Position numbers and translations under genes: made by a program
Notes under the pieces: generated by a model
Told to the model about the DNA's origin: nothing
The model's database searches: none
What the model saw: the letters and a program-made list of their open reading frames with translations, nothing else
DNA from: an uncultured Pelagibacteraceae bacterium
GTDB taxonomy: Bacteria; Pseudomonadota; Alphaproteobacteria; Pelagibacterales; Pelagibacteraceae
Direction: 5' to 3'
Length of the DNA stretch: 64,000 bases
Assembly: GCA_902617975.1 (NCBI GenBank)
Contig: CACMYV010000002.1
Location: forward strand, 62,001-126,000
In this document: in pieces, positions 33,941 through 42,783 of the stretch
Layout of the letters: every line of letters begins with the position of its first letter
Position numbering within the stretch: position 1 is the stretch's first letter

Positions 33941-35269
33941 CTAGAAGCTAGCTAGTACAGTATTAATTTCATCTACCGCTTCATCTAACGTCAATTGATC
34001 GTCAATATATTGTCTAGTGATTCTATTTATAAACTTATTGTTAATAATTTTAGATGCTCTAGATAGTTCACCTTCTTTTACGCCCCATCTATTAGCAGTA
34101 TCTAAACCAGCAACAATATTATTTATTACATCTGCAGAATATAGATCTGTTAAAGGAGCTTTTCTATCAACTCCAACAGGCAGTTTACTCCAAGCTGTTG
34201 TAAATGCATTTGGATCACTTGCATTACCTCTTCTTACAGGGAACTTACCTTCTGGTGCTATAGATAAAGTGCTTGTGTATCCTTCATCCATTGAATAAAG
34301 AATAAACTGCTTAGCTTCATCGGTATCTGCATCTGCAGTAACACCAAAGTATCTAACATCCGCCCAAGCTGCACCTTTTACATTATTTGGTCCACTAAAA
34401 TTAGTTATAAATCCAGTTTTAGATGCCAATTCTGGTGATGTAGGATCACTGTTAATTGTTGGTGGAGCTGAATCTCTTAAACCAGCTAATTCATCCATGA
34501 TAAATGGTGACCATATTATCATTGGAGTTTTACCAGCGAAATAAAGTTCTCTTGATTGTTTCCAATAAAGTTCTCCTGGAGGGCTTGCTTTAGCTAATTT
34601 TTTATAAAACTGTAAAGAATTTTTTAAAGCTCTACCTTGTTTTTTTGTTCCACCTTTTTTCACGATGTTTACACCATTTGCAAGCAGAACATGTTCCAAA
34701 ACCTGGCTCATAAAGTTTTCATCAGTTTTAGTTGCAGCAACAAATCCAAACATATCGTTACTAGATAAAGCATCTATTGCTTTCTCAATATTTGCATAAG
34801 TTGTTGGTGGTTCTAAACCAGCAGCTTTAAATAAATCTTTTCTGTAAACGACCATTTGCGTCCATCCATCTACTGGCACGGCTGCAATTTTGCCACCTTT
34901 TTTAGCCATCTTTAAAGCGCCTGGAGCAAAAGTATCTTTTCCAAGTGTTTTAATTATATCATTATTTGCATCAACGTCTAAAATTCCCGCTTCAGCCCAT
35001 GGCAATACATATTGCAATGTATGATAAATTACATCAGGAAGATCTCCTGCTGCAGCTGCTGCAGTAGCTCTTGTTCCTAAATCTTTTTCATCAATCGGGA
35101 TAACTTCAACTCCAATTCCAGTTTTAGCTTCAAAAGCTTTAGCCATCTCTTCTTGTTTAGCCATTCTTGCTGGTTGAGTTTCTGTCGTCCAGAATTTGAT
35201 ATCTGCAAATGCAATTGAATTAAAAACAAAAGCTATTGCAGAGATTGTTATTAATATATTTTTAAACAT
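33941..35269 (-). CDS. Sugar ABC transporter periplasmic binding protein
   Basis: A 442-residue cluster-B (MalE/UgpB-type) binding protein. Signal peptide residues 1-22 end N-S-I-A-F-A-D, so the mature protein starts I-K-F-W-T-T-E-T. V-I-P-I-D-E-K-D-L-G-T-R-A is typical of oligosaccharide binders. Several aromatic residues (W-P-W, W-T, Y-W) could stack on sugar rings. The ATPase gene precedes it by 112 bases. The substrate cannot be read from sequence; the GH63-like enzyme in the operon points to a glycosylglycerate or glycosylglycerol. Confidence 0.92.
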   Translation of the reverse strand: MFKNILITISAIAFVFNSIAFADIKFWTTETQPARMAKQEEMAKAFEAKTGIGVEVIPIDEKDLGTRATAAAAAGDLPDVIYHTLQYVLPWAEAGILDVDANNDIIKTLGKDTFAPGALKMAKKGGKIAAVPVDGWTQMVVYRKDLFKAAGLEPPTTYANIEKAIDALSSNDMFGFVAATKTDENFMSQVLEHVLLANGVNIVKKGGTKKQGRALKNSLQFYKKLAKASPPGELYWKQSRELYFAGKTPMIIWSPFIMDELAGLRDSAPPTINSDPTSPELASKTGFITNFSGPNNVKGAAWADVRYFGVTADADTDEAKQFILYSMDEGYTSTLSIAPEGKFPVRRGNASDPNAFTTAWSKLPVGVDRKAPLTDLYSADVINNIVAGLDTANRWGVKEGELSRASKIINNKFINRITRQYIDDQLTLDEAVDEINTVLASF

Positions 35270-35380
35270 ATATTCCCCTCTTTTTCGTGTTTTCTAAAGT
35301 TATTTAAAAATTAACACATAATGAACATTTAAAAGAAGAATAACAAGTATCTAAATTACACAATACTACCTGAGATTGAT

Positions 35381-36466
35381 TCAAGAATTTTTAAAAGAAA
35401 TACCTTTATTATCAAATAAATGGCAACGAAATGGATCAAAACCTATTTTAACAGTGTCACCTACTTTAATATTTGTGTCTCCATCAGTTTGTACAACAAG
35501 AGGATCTCCCTCTTTCTCCAAGTATAAATATGTTCCTGACCCTAATTTTTCTACGACGAAAACCTTGCTTTCCCAAAGTGTATCTGATTTTGCGTTTAAT
35601 ATTAAGTGCTCTGGTCTTATTCCAATTTTTATACTATCCCCTTCTTGAATATTTTCAGAAATTTTTGGTACATTTAACTTTCCAGTCCCCATTATATCTA
35701 CTTCAGAACTCTTTGAACTTTTACTCAAAATTTTACTATCTATAAAATTCATTTTTGGAGATCCGATAAAACCACCAACAAACAGATTATCTGGGTTATT
35801 ATATAAGTTCATGGGTGATCCCTTTTGTGAAACTATCCCTTGATCCAATACAACAATATCATTTGCAAGTGTCATGGCTTCAGTCTGATCATGAGTTACG
35901 TAAATCATTGTTGCATTAAGTTGATCATGTAATTTTGCTAATTCTACCCTCATTTGGACTCTTAACGCTGCATCTAAGTTAGATAATGGTTCATCAAATA
36001 AAAAAACTTTTGGTTTTCTTGTAATGGCTCTTCCTATTGCCACCCTTTGACGTTGTCCTCCAGATAATTGTTTGGGTTTTCTCTCAAGATACTCCTCTAT
36101 TTGCAGAATTTTAGCAGCCTCCATTACTCTTTGCTCTATTTCTTCTTTTGATTTTTTTTCAATCTTTAAACCAAAAGCCATATTATCAAATACTGTCATA
36201 TGAGGGTAAAGAGCATAAGATTGAAATACCATTGCAATATTTCTTTCTTTAGGTGGCAGATCGTTAACAACTTTATCGTCAATAGATATTGTGCCAGAGT
36301 TAATTTCTTCTAAACCAGCAATCATTCTTAAAATTGTAGATTTACCACAACCACTTGGTCCTACTAGAACAGTAAAAGACTCACTTTTTATATCAAGAGA
36401 AACATCTTTTATAACATGAGTACTTCCAAAATACTTATTTACTTTATCTATTTTAATACTCGCCAT
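35381..36466 (-). CDS. ABC transporter ATPase, MalK/UgpC type
   Basis: A 361-residue ATPase with an OB-fold/TOBE regulatory C-terminus, the usual length for MalK/UgpC. Walker A is G-P-S-G-C-G-K-S-T (about residues 37-45), the signature L-S-G-G-Q-R-Q-R and Walker B V-F-L-F-D-E-P-L follow, and the switch histidine is in Y-V-T-H-D-Q-T-E-A. It energises the two permeases downstream. It follows the GpsA-like gene by two bases. Confidence 0.95.
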   Translation of the reverse strand: MASIKIDKVNKYFGSTHVIKDVSLDIKSESFTVLVGPSGCGKSTILRMIAGLEEINSGTISIDDKVVNDLPPKERNIAMVFQSYALYPHMTVFDNMAFGLKIEKKSKEEIEQRVMEAAKILQIEEYLERKPKQLSGGQRQRVAIGRAITRKPKVFLFDEPLSNLDAALRVQMRVELAKLHDQLNATMIYVTHDQTEAMTLANDIVVLDQGIVSQKGSPMNLYNNPDNLFVGGFIGSPKMNFIDSKILSKSSKSSEVDIMGTGKLNVPKISENIQEGDSIKIGIRPEHLILNAKSDTLWESKVFVVEKLGSGTYLYLEKEGDPLVVQTDGDTNIKVGDTVKIGFDPFRCHLFDNKGISFKNS

Positions 36467-36467
36467 T

Positions 36468-37427
36468 TTAATTTAATATTAATTTTTTATTGTTAATTAT
36501 AGATTTAATTAATTTTGTCATCAAAGGGATTTTTTTTTGTTGAATTTTTTTTAATACAAATGGAGCAATTTCTCTTGCAAGTTGCTCTCCCTCAACAGTT
36601 TCATTTGGCATAAATTTTCTTTTAGCATTGTTAAATGTATAGCCTTGCCCCAAGTAACCACCCATTTTACTATTTCTACCTCCTGCAGCACTGACGTATA
36701 GATCTCCGACTCCGGCTAATCCAAGAGCAGTTTCAATTTTTCCTTTAAAATATTTAGTAATATATATCATCTCATTTATAGATTTTTTGAATAAACTTGA
36801 AGACATATTTAAACTATCTCCAGCTCCAATAATCATTGAATAAATATTTTTAATTGAAGAACAGATCTCAACTCCAATAACATCTTTCGAAGTTTCAGTT
36901 AAATAGTATTTTGTAGTTATCATATTACAAATTTTTTTTGCGGTTTTGATATTTTTATTAGCAACAATCACACTTGTTTGTTTTTTATTTGAAAGTTCTT
37001 TTGCTAAGCAAGGTCCTTTTAAAACTGAAACATTTATATTTTTATTAGTTTTCTTTATATCCTCTGAAATAGTAAAAATTTTCTGTTTTTTTTTCTCATA
37101 CTTTAAACCTTTAGTAAGAATAAGAATTGGACTTTTGATGTTTGATTTTTTAAATTCTTCACTTATAAAATTTATTCCCGATAAACTTAACGCAACAACA
37201 ACTAAATCATATTTATTAGTTAACAAATGAGTTGAATACTTTTTGTATATTAATTTATTTGGTAAATTTATTTTCAAACTAGAATGATATTTCTTTTTTG
37301 AAGACAAATTTTTAATAAAAGTTTTATTATAGGGCTCTGAGATAGTTACTTCGTTTTTATTATCTATACATGGAAAAGTAAAAGCAGATCCCATTGCGCC
37401 ACCGCCTATTATTAAAATTTTTTTCAT
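36468..37427 (-). CDS. GpsA-like glycerol-3-phosphate dehydrogenase
   Basis: A 319-residue NAD(P)-dependent dehydrogenase of the GpsA family. The N-terminal G-G-G-A-M-G-S-A (near residues 8-15) binds NAD(P), V-L-K-G-P-C-L-A-K-E-L matches the G-P-S-x-A-x-E block, and G-L-A-G-V-G-D-L-Y is the catalytic and substrate segment. It reduces dihydroxyacetone phosphate or oxidises glycerol-3-phosphate. It is about 15 residues shorter than typical GpsA. It lies seven bases after tmoW and two before the sugar transporter ATPase. With the glycosidase this hints at glycerol-derived product handling, although it might simply be the cell's biosynthetic GpsA. Confidence 0.87.
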   Translation of the reverse strand: MKKILIIGGGAMGSAFTFPCIDNKNEVTISEPYNKTFIKNLSSKKKYHSSLKINLPNKLIYKKYSTHLLTNKYDLVVVALSLSGINFISEEFKKSNIKSPILILTKGLKYEKKKQKIFTISEDIKKTNKNINVSVLKGPCLAKELSNKKQTSVIVANKNIKTAKKICNMITTKYYLTETSKDVIGVEICSSIKNIYSMIIGAGDSLNMSSSLFKKSINEMIYITKYFKGKIETALGLAGVGDLYVSAAGGRNSKMGGYLGQGYTFNNAKRKFMPNETVEGEQLAREIAPFVLKKIQQKKIPLMTKLIKSIINNKKLILN

Positions 37428-37433
37428 TTAAGA

Positions 37434-39587
37434 TTAAGCAATTCCTAGATGTTTTTTTCTTTTTTCTACCCAAGTTCTTATCAAATTATCAAAAATTAAA
37501 CCTATAAAAGCTACACAAATACCCAAAGTTAATCCAATACCAGCACCATTTTTATCTGATAAAGCTTTTAAAATATATTGCCCTAAATCTTCAGTGCCGA
37601 TAAATGCTCCTATAATCACCATAAATAATGCAAACACTATTGTTTGATTTATACCAAGCATCATATGAGGGAATGCTAAAGGAAATTCAATTTTTGTTAA
37701 TCTTTGAAATTTATTTACACCAGACATCGTCGCTGCATCATGTAAACCTGCTGGAACACTTCTAAGCCCTTCAATTGTATATCTTGTTGCTGGTATAGTT
37801 GCATAAACAATGACAGCAATAAGAACAGAAGTGTCAGTTATTCCAAAAAGCATCATAACAGGAATAAGATAAACAAATGATGGAAATGTTTGAAATATAT
37901 CACATACCCCTAACATAAATTTTGCAGAATGTTTATTTTGAAAACATAATGTGCCAACCGTAAAACCAATTATACAAGAGACAATTACCCCAAATGTTGC
38001 CATGTAAGCCGTTACTAAGGCTCTATCCCACCAAGGGCTTAGAGCTATGAATAATGTCAAACCACAAACTACAAATGCAGATCTAATTCCACCAATTAAA
38101 TAGCCTGCACCAACAACTAGAACTAATGTAGCAACAGCTGGCATCCTTAAATACAAAGCCCTCATTGGTTGTAACACTTCTTGAATTAACCATGTATTAA
38201 ATGCTTTTATATAAACAAAGAAGGTATCAAAAATCCAATCGACACCTTTATTCCAAAAATCAGCAGTTGATATTCCTTTATTGTGTGGAACTTCAAATAA
38301 ATAATTGTAACCACCTTTAAAATAAACAGATCCAAAGTAAGCGAGTAAAATTCCAATTATGACCGTAATACTAAAAAATAATAAATTTTTATTTCTTTGA
38401 AAAAAATTCAAATTGCCAAAATAATCAACTTGCTTGTTTGCCCATGCTAATGACATTTTATCTAATAAAATTGCAATTAGACTTATACAAAGACCAGCTT
38501 CTAATGCTAATCCGATATTAAGCTGATTTAGTGCTAACAATAAATTAAAACCTAGACCTTTCGCTCCAATGAAGGCTGAAATAACAGCCATAGAAAAGCA
38601 CACCATGATAACCTGGTTTACGCCAATTAAAATATCTCGTCTGGCCGTTGGAATTAGCACTTTAGACATTAGTTGCCAATTATTACAACCACTCATTCTT
38701 CCAGCTTCAATCACTTCTGGAGGAATAGCTCTCAATCCTAGTAAAGTAAGTAATATCATGGGTGGAACAGCAACAACCATAGTTATAATTACTGCAGCGT
38801 GGTCACCGACTCCAAAAAGAACAAGTGCAGGAACTAATACTGCATATTGTGGCATTGTTTGCATAACTAATAGAATTGGATATAGAGCTTTTTCTACACG
38901 TTTACTTTTATAAGCTGCAATACCTAAACTTAACCCAAATATAAAAGATAGAGGCGCAGCAACTAAAATAAAAGAGAGTGTTTGCATCGATGGTTTCCAT
39001 TGTCCAAATATAGAAATGTAAACCATTGTTAAACCGGCAAATAAAGCGAGTCCAATACCACTTAATTTATAAGCAAGTATTGCAAAGCCAGCTGCAACTA
39101 TTGTCCAAGGTAGACCTGGTAACTCTGCCCAAGGGTTCGCATCGATCCAATCCCAACTTGTAAAGGCAACAATTGTTTCAAGTCCACCTAATAGAATTTC
39201 TCTAATTAATTCTATTAAAAAGGTCATAAAAGCTGTTAAATTTCTGCTAATTTGCAAAACTATTGGTCTGGTTTTAAATTCTTGAGTGTCCTCATTCCAA
39301 AACTCCATTGGCATCCACTCGTTCATTAAGAAAAACAAGGAGTCATTTATCCATATTGGTAACCATCCAAGTAATGGAGGAAGACGCCAGAAAACATCAA
39401 AGGCGTAATATCTTACTTCTTTGCCTAAAAATATATAACTACTTTGATTAGGGTCTTTTACGAATTCAGCTTGTCCTCTAATGAATTTATATGTTTCTGG
39501 AACATCAATAGCAAAACAAAGAGCAAAGAAAACAATTAATAGAAATAACCACTGAAATATTTTTGGATATTTTTTTAAAAATTCCAT
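37434..39587 (-). CDS. tmoW: TMAO/betaine-type ABC transporter, double permease
   Basis: A 717-residue permease with two tandem OpuAB/ProW-type membrane domains. Each has the coupling sequence of this family: E-A-G-R-M-S-G-C-N-N-W-Q (first half, near residue 295) and D-A-A-T-M-S-G-V-N-K-F-Q (second half, near 630). Fused permeases of this type occur in TMAO transporters of marine Alphaproteobacteria. Substrate assignment relies on tmoX and on the tdm gene divergent to it. It is four bases after the ATPase gene (tmoV). Confidence 0.88.
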   Translation of the reverse strand: MEFLKKYPKIFQWLFLLIVFFALCFAIDVPETYKFIRGQAEFVKDPNQSSYIFLGKEVRYYAFDVFWRLPPLLGWLPIWINDSLFFLMNEWMPMEFWNEDTQEFKTRPIVLQISRNLTAFMTFLIELIREILLGGLETIVAFTSWDWIDANPWAELPGLPWTIVAAGFAILAYKLSGIGLALFAGLTMVYISIFGQWKPSMQTLSFILVAAPLSFIFGLSLGIAAYKSKRVEKALYPILLVMQTMPQYAVLVPALVLFGVGDHAAVIITMVVAVPPMILLTLLGLRAIPPEVIEAGRMSGCNNWQLMSKVLIPTARRDILIGVNQVIMVCFSMAVISAFIGAKGLGFNLLLALNQLNIGLALEAGLCISLIAILLDKMSLAWANKQVDYFGNLNFFQRNKNLLFFSITVIIGILLAYFGSVYFKGGYNYLFEVPHNKGISTADFWNKGVDWIFDTFFVYIKAFNTWLIQEVLQPMRALYLRMPAVATLVLVVGAGYLIGGIRSAFVVCGLTLFIALSPWWDRALVTAYMATFGVIVSCIIGFTVGTLCFQNKHSAKFMLGVCDIFQTFPSFVYLIPVMMLFGITDTSVLIAVIVYATIPATRYTIEGLRSVPAGLHDAATMSGVNKFQRLTKIEFPLAFPHMMLGINQTIVFALFMVIIGAFIGTEDLGQYILKALSDKNGAGIGLTLGICVAFIGLIFDNLIRTWVEKRKKHLGIA

Positions 39588-39590
39588 AAT

Positions 39591-40622
39591 TTATTTTCCG
39601 TTCTTTCTTCCGCCAAAGACAGTATTTATTATTTTTGTCGGGTTGATTGAACCAACGGTTTTATTATTTTCATCTATAACTGCCACAGATTTTTCTTGCG
39701 TTAATATTTTTTCTGCAACATTTTCTATGATTTCATCTTTTGAAACTTTAACATCACCTAAATTATTAGATATAGATTCATCCATTACATCTTCAATTAA
39801 TAAAACTTTTTCTCTAGGTACTTCTTCAGTAAATTTTCTTACATATTCTGTGGCTGGGTTTAAAACTATATTTGCAGGTGTATCTAGTTGTTCAATTATA
39901 CCATCTTTCATAATTGCAATTCGATCAGCAAGTTTTAATGCTTCATCAAAATCATGAGTAATAAACATAATTGTTTTTTGTAATTTTTCTTGAAGTCTTA
40001 AAAATTCATCTTGCATTTCTTTTCTAATTAAAGGATCTAAAGCAGAAAAAGGTTCATCTAAAAACCATATATCAGGTTCAACTGCTAGAGATCTTGCAAT
40101 ACCCACTCTTTGTTGTTGTCCACCTGAAAGTTCTCTTGGAAAATAATTTTCTCTTCCATCAAGTCCAACTAATTTAACCATCTCCATTGCTTTATTAATG
40201 CTCTCCTCAGTTTTGATACCTTTGATTTGAAGAGGAAAAGCTATATTTTCTACAACGGTTTTGTGTGGAAGAAGAGCAAAGCTTTGGAAAACCATTCCCA
40301 TTTTGTTTCTTCTAAGCTCAATTAACTCTTTATTATTTAAATTTAATAAATCTTGACCTTCAATGAAAATTTTTCCACCTGTTGCATCTGTTAATCTTGA
40401 TATACACCTTAGTAAAGTTGACTTACCAGATCCAGATAAGCCCATTACAACAAGCATCTCTCCTTTTGCCACTTCAAAAGAGGCATTGTTAACACCTACT
40501 ATACAACCATTTTCTTGAAATGTTTTAGCATCAACATTACCATTTGAATCTTGAAGCATCTTTTTGGCGTTTTCACCAAAAATTTTATAAACTGCTTCGC
40601 ATTTGATTACTGCTTCAGACAT
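39591..40622 (-). CDS. tmoV: TMAO/betaine-type ABC transporter ATPase
   Basis: A 343-residue ProV/OpuAA-type ATPase. Walker A is G-L-S-G-S-G-K-S-T (about residues 61-69), the signature L-S-G-G-Q-Q-Q-R, Walker B D-I-W-F-L-D-E-P and switch T-H-D-F-D-E-A are all intact. After residue about 260 a short regulatory region with one CBS-like motif (I-D-E-N-N-K-T-V-G-S-I-N) ends in K-N-G-K. It feeds energy to the double permease. The binding protein tmoX is not adjacent: two unrelated genes lie between. Confidence 0.9.
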   Translation of the reverse strand: MSEAVIKCEAVYKIFGENAKKMLQDSNGNVDAKTFQENGCIVGVNNASFEVAKGEMLVVMGLSGSGKSTLLRCISRLTDATGGKIFIEGQDLLNLNNKELIELRRNKMGMVFQSFALLPHKTVVENIAFPLQIKGIKTEESINKAMEMVKLVGLDGRENYFPRELSGGQQQRVGIARSLAVEPDIWFLDEPFSALDPLIRKEMQDEFLRLQEKLQKTIMFITHDFDEALKLADRIAIMKDGIIEQLDTPANIVLNPATEYVRKFTEEVPREKVLLIEDVMDESISNNLGDVKVSKDEIIENVAEKILTQEKSVAVIDENNKTVGSINPTKIINTVFGGRKNGK

Positions 40623-40686
40623 AATTCTTATAAAAGTATACGAAAATTAATTAAATTAAAATCAATATAATTGAAGCTTATTTCCA

Positions 40687-41238
40687 TTAAAAATTTTTAA
40701 TAAAATAAACCCTTGTATCAATTCCAGTACTTAAAAAACTTAAGGCTTCACCGCTTACTTTAATTGTTTCGTCTACTCCTACGTTATTTCCACTAACTGT
40801 AAAACCTGCAAAACATTTCTTTTTTTCAGCATCCCATTCAACAAATGTTTCATCAATCTTATTGCCGTTAATAGTATAAATTTCGTGTGCTCTAAAATTT
40901 AAGAAATTTGCACCCATTATTGCTCTTTGGGGGATAAGCTTTGTGGCATTACACACTCCCTCATACAATTCATCTGATAATTTATAATGATCAGTACCAT
41001 CAAAAGTTACTAATATACCCGAGGGAAGTTTTGAAATTAATGCACTTAGTTTTCTCTCTTTTGCAATTCTCTCTTCTTCCAATTTCATTTTCCTAACTAA
41101 TTCATCACCCTCGCTAAATATATTATTTAAAATAGCAAAAGAAGTAATTATGACTATTGTTAAAATTATTAGTCCTATAAATTGTTTTAGGTTCTCGGGT
41201 AATCCTTTTAATTTATTAAATGAAGTTTCGTTCGACAT
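40687..41238 (-). CDS. Hypothetical single-pass membrane protein with coiled coil
   Basis: A 183-residue protein. One transmembrane helix (about residues 18-40) is followed by a charged helical stretch M-K-L-E-E-E-R-I-A-K-E-R-K that could form a short coiled coil, then a globular C-terminal domain of about 115 residues. No family is recognised. It starts at the stop of the MORN-repeat gene (TAATG) and shares its transcript, so the pair probably works together at the envelope. The cysteine pattern (C-N-A-T-K, K-K-K-C-F-A) may be structural. Confidence 0.75.
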   Translation of the reverse strand: MSNETSFNKLKGLPENLKQFIGLIILTIVIITSFAILNNIFSEGDELVRKMKLEEERIAKERKLSALISKLPSGILVTFDGTDHYKLSDELYEGVCNATKLIPQRAIMGANFLNFRAHEIYTINGNKIDETFVEWDAEKKKCFAGFTVSGNNVGVDETIKVSGEALSFLSTGIDTRVYFIKNF

Positions 41239-41615
41239 TAATCTTGTAATTTACCGTTTTTCCAAATTCCTACTTTTTGGTCGCCATTAGCCCAAGTAAA
41301 TGTTCCTTTGCCATTCATAAAACCATTAGCCCACTCTCCTTCATAAGTAGAACCATCTGGGAAAGTTAAAGTTCCAACTCCACTCCAAACACTGTTTTTA
41401 AACTCACCTTTATAGATATATCCGTTTGGCCATGTTTCTACACCTTGGCCATTTTTTTTTGTTCCTACCCACTCACCTTCATAAGTAGTTTTATCTGTAT
41501 AAACCCATTTTCCATATCCATTTTCACAGTTACCTTCTTTACATCCGGTGCTTCGAGCAAAAACTGATGAGCTTATTAATAAACTTAAAAAAAAGTAAAA
41601 AAGATATTTTCTCAT
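41238..41615 (-). CDS. MORN-repeat protein, exported
   Basis: A 125-residue protein with signal peptide (about residues 1-20, ending S-S-V-F-A-R) and about four MORN repeats: Y-E-G-E-W-V-G-T-K-K-N-G-Q-G, Y-K-G-E-F-K-N-S-V-W-S-G-V-G, Y-E-G-E-W-A-N-G-F-M-N-G-K-G and a last degenerate one. Two cysteines near residues 24 and 29 may form a disulfide. Bacterial MORN proteins are usually envelope-associated with unknown roles. It is coupled to the 183-residue membrane protein. A terminator separates it from tmoX upstream. Confidence 0.85.
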   Translation of the reverse strand: MRKYLFYFFLSLLISSSVFARSTGCKEGNCENGYGKWVYTDKTTYEGEWVGTKKNGQGVETWPNGYIYKGEFKNSVWSGVGTLTFPDGSTYEGEWANGFMNGKGTFTWANGDQKVGIWKNGKLQD

Positions 41616-41639
41616 AAATATATTTTACACAAATCTTTA

Positions 41640-41672
41640 TAAAAAAAAATCCCCCCCAACAGAATTGGGGGA
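41640..41672 (-). terminator. Rho-independent terminator after tmoX
   Basis: On the minus strand CCCCCAA, a five-base loop and TTGGGGG (41653-41671) are followed by ATTTTTTTTT. This is the strongest hairpin-plus-T-run terminator in the window. It ends the tmoX transcript about 26 bases beyond its stop and leaves the MORN gene 24 bases beyond the T-run. Confidence 0.9.
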
Positions 41673-41697
41673 GATCTTAATTTTTTAACTTTTATCC

Positions 41698-42642
41698 TTA
41701 TTTAAGGAAAGCTTTCCAAGTTGACTCGTTATCAGCTAACCATTTTTTAGCTGCATCTTCGTGAGTCATTTTGTCAACGTCTACTAAAGCTGCCATTGCA
41801 CCAATTTGACTTGTTGAGAATGACAATTTTTTGAACGCTGCTGCTGCATCTGGATGAGTTTTTGGAAAATCTTCGTGAACTGCTTTTTTCAAATAACCAT
41901 CCGGAGAACCACATTTTCCATCACCACCATCTGCTGGTCTACAACCAGCTGTGTATGGAGGGAAGTCGATAAATGTAAAACCAGCACCATCAGTAAAGTT
42001 TGGTGTCCAGTTGAAAATTATTGTTCCTCTTCCTTCTTTTTCAGCAGCTGCTAACTCTGCCCAAAGTGCATCAGCACCTCCAGCAAACTTAACCCACCAT
42101 AAATCTCCTAAGCCTAGAGCATCAATCCTTTGAGGGATTAAGTCACCATGCCAAGTTTGTGGTCCTTCCAACATTCTTCCTTTTCCATCTGGAGAGTCAG
42201 GTGTTGTAAAGTTTTTTGCACAGTCTGGATTTTTTAGAGCTGTCCAATCTGGTAGACCTGGACATAGACCTTTTTCAACAACCCAGTTTGGATATCCCAT
42301 ATCCTCAAGAGTTCTTGCTTCATGATCTCCCCAGTCTAACAAACCACCTTTGTCTAAAGCTGTTGTAAATGACTTACCGAAAGCAGACTCCCATACCTCA
42401 TGGGATATAGTTACATCACCAATTCTAATTGACTCGTAAACCGCTTGAGAGTCAGCATTTACATATTTAACATTGTTACCCATGCTTTCAAAGATTCCAC
42501 CAATAACATAGGCCATAACAATTTGACTTGACCAATTATGAGTTGGGATCACTATGGGTTTTTTACTGTCAGCGTTAGATATTCCTGCAAAGCTTACTAC
42601 AGTAATTACTATAGCTGAGAGTAAAGATAGTATTTTCTTCAT
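41698..42642 (-). CDS. tmoX: TMAO-type ABC transporter substrate-binding protein
   Basis: A 314-residue periplasmic protein of the OpuAC/betaine-binding family. Signal peptide residues 1-24 end G-I-S-N-A. T-H-N-W-S-S-Q, E-V-W-E-S, G-P-Q-T-W-H-G-D and F-N-W-T-P-N-F contain the aromatic residues expected to form a cage around a quaternary or N-oxide group. Its length and pattern match marine TmoX. It is divergent from tdm across a 141-base gap with a palindrome. A strong GAGGAG Shine-Dalgarno sequence and its own terminator suggest high expression, as known for SAR11 binding proteins. Confidence 0.9.
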   Translation of the reverse strand: MKKILSLLSAIVITVVSFAGISNADSKKPIVIPTHNWSSQIVMAYVIGGIFESMGNNVKYVNADSQAVYESIRIGDVTISHEVWESAFGKSFTTALDKGGLLDWGDHEARTLEDMGYPNWVVEKGLCPGLPDWTALKNPDCAKNFTTPDSPDGKGRMLEGPQTWHGDLIPQRIDALGLGDLWWVKFAGGADALWAELAAAEKEGRGTIIFNWTPNFTDGAGFTFIDFPPYTAGCRPADGGDGKCGSPDGYLKKAVHEDFPKTHPDAAAAFKKLSFSTSQIGAMAALVDVDKMTHEDAAKKWLADNESTWKAFLK

Positions 42643-42737
42643 TTATTTCTCCTCTCTTAATATATTAAGTAAGTAAGTATCCTTAAATTTAATCTCACAG
42701 TCAACAAAAGTTGGTACTAAAATTTATATATACAATT

Positions 42738-42751
42738 AATCAGTACTGATT
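42738..42751. promoter_or_regulatory. Perfect 14-bp palindrome in the tmoX-tdm divergent region
   Basis: AATCAGTACTGATT is a perfect inverted repeat lying 33 bases before the tdm ATG and 96 bases from the tmoX ATG. It is a good candidate operator for a dimeric regulator controlling TMAO uptake and demethylation. The winged-helix protein encoded right after tdm is a possible partner. No second copy was noticed in the intergenic regions I checked by eye. Confidence 0.5.
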
Positions 42752-42783
42752 TATTCTTAAACATAAGTAATCATTGATTTAAA

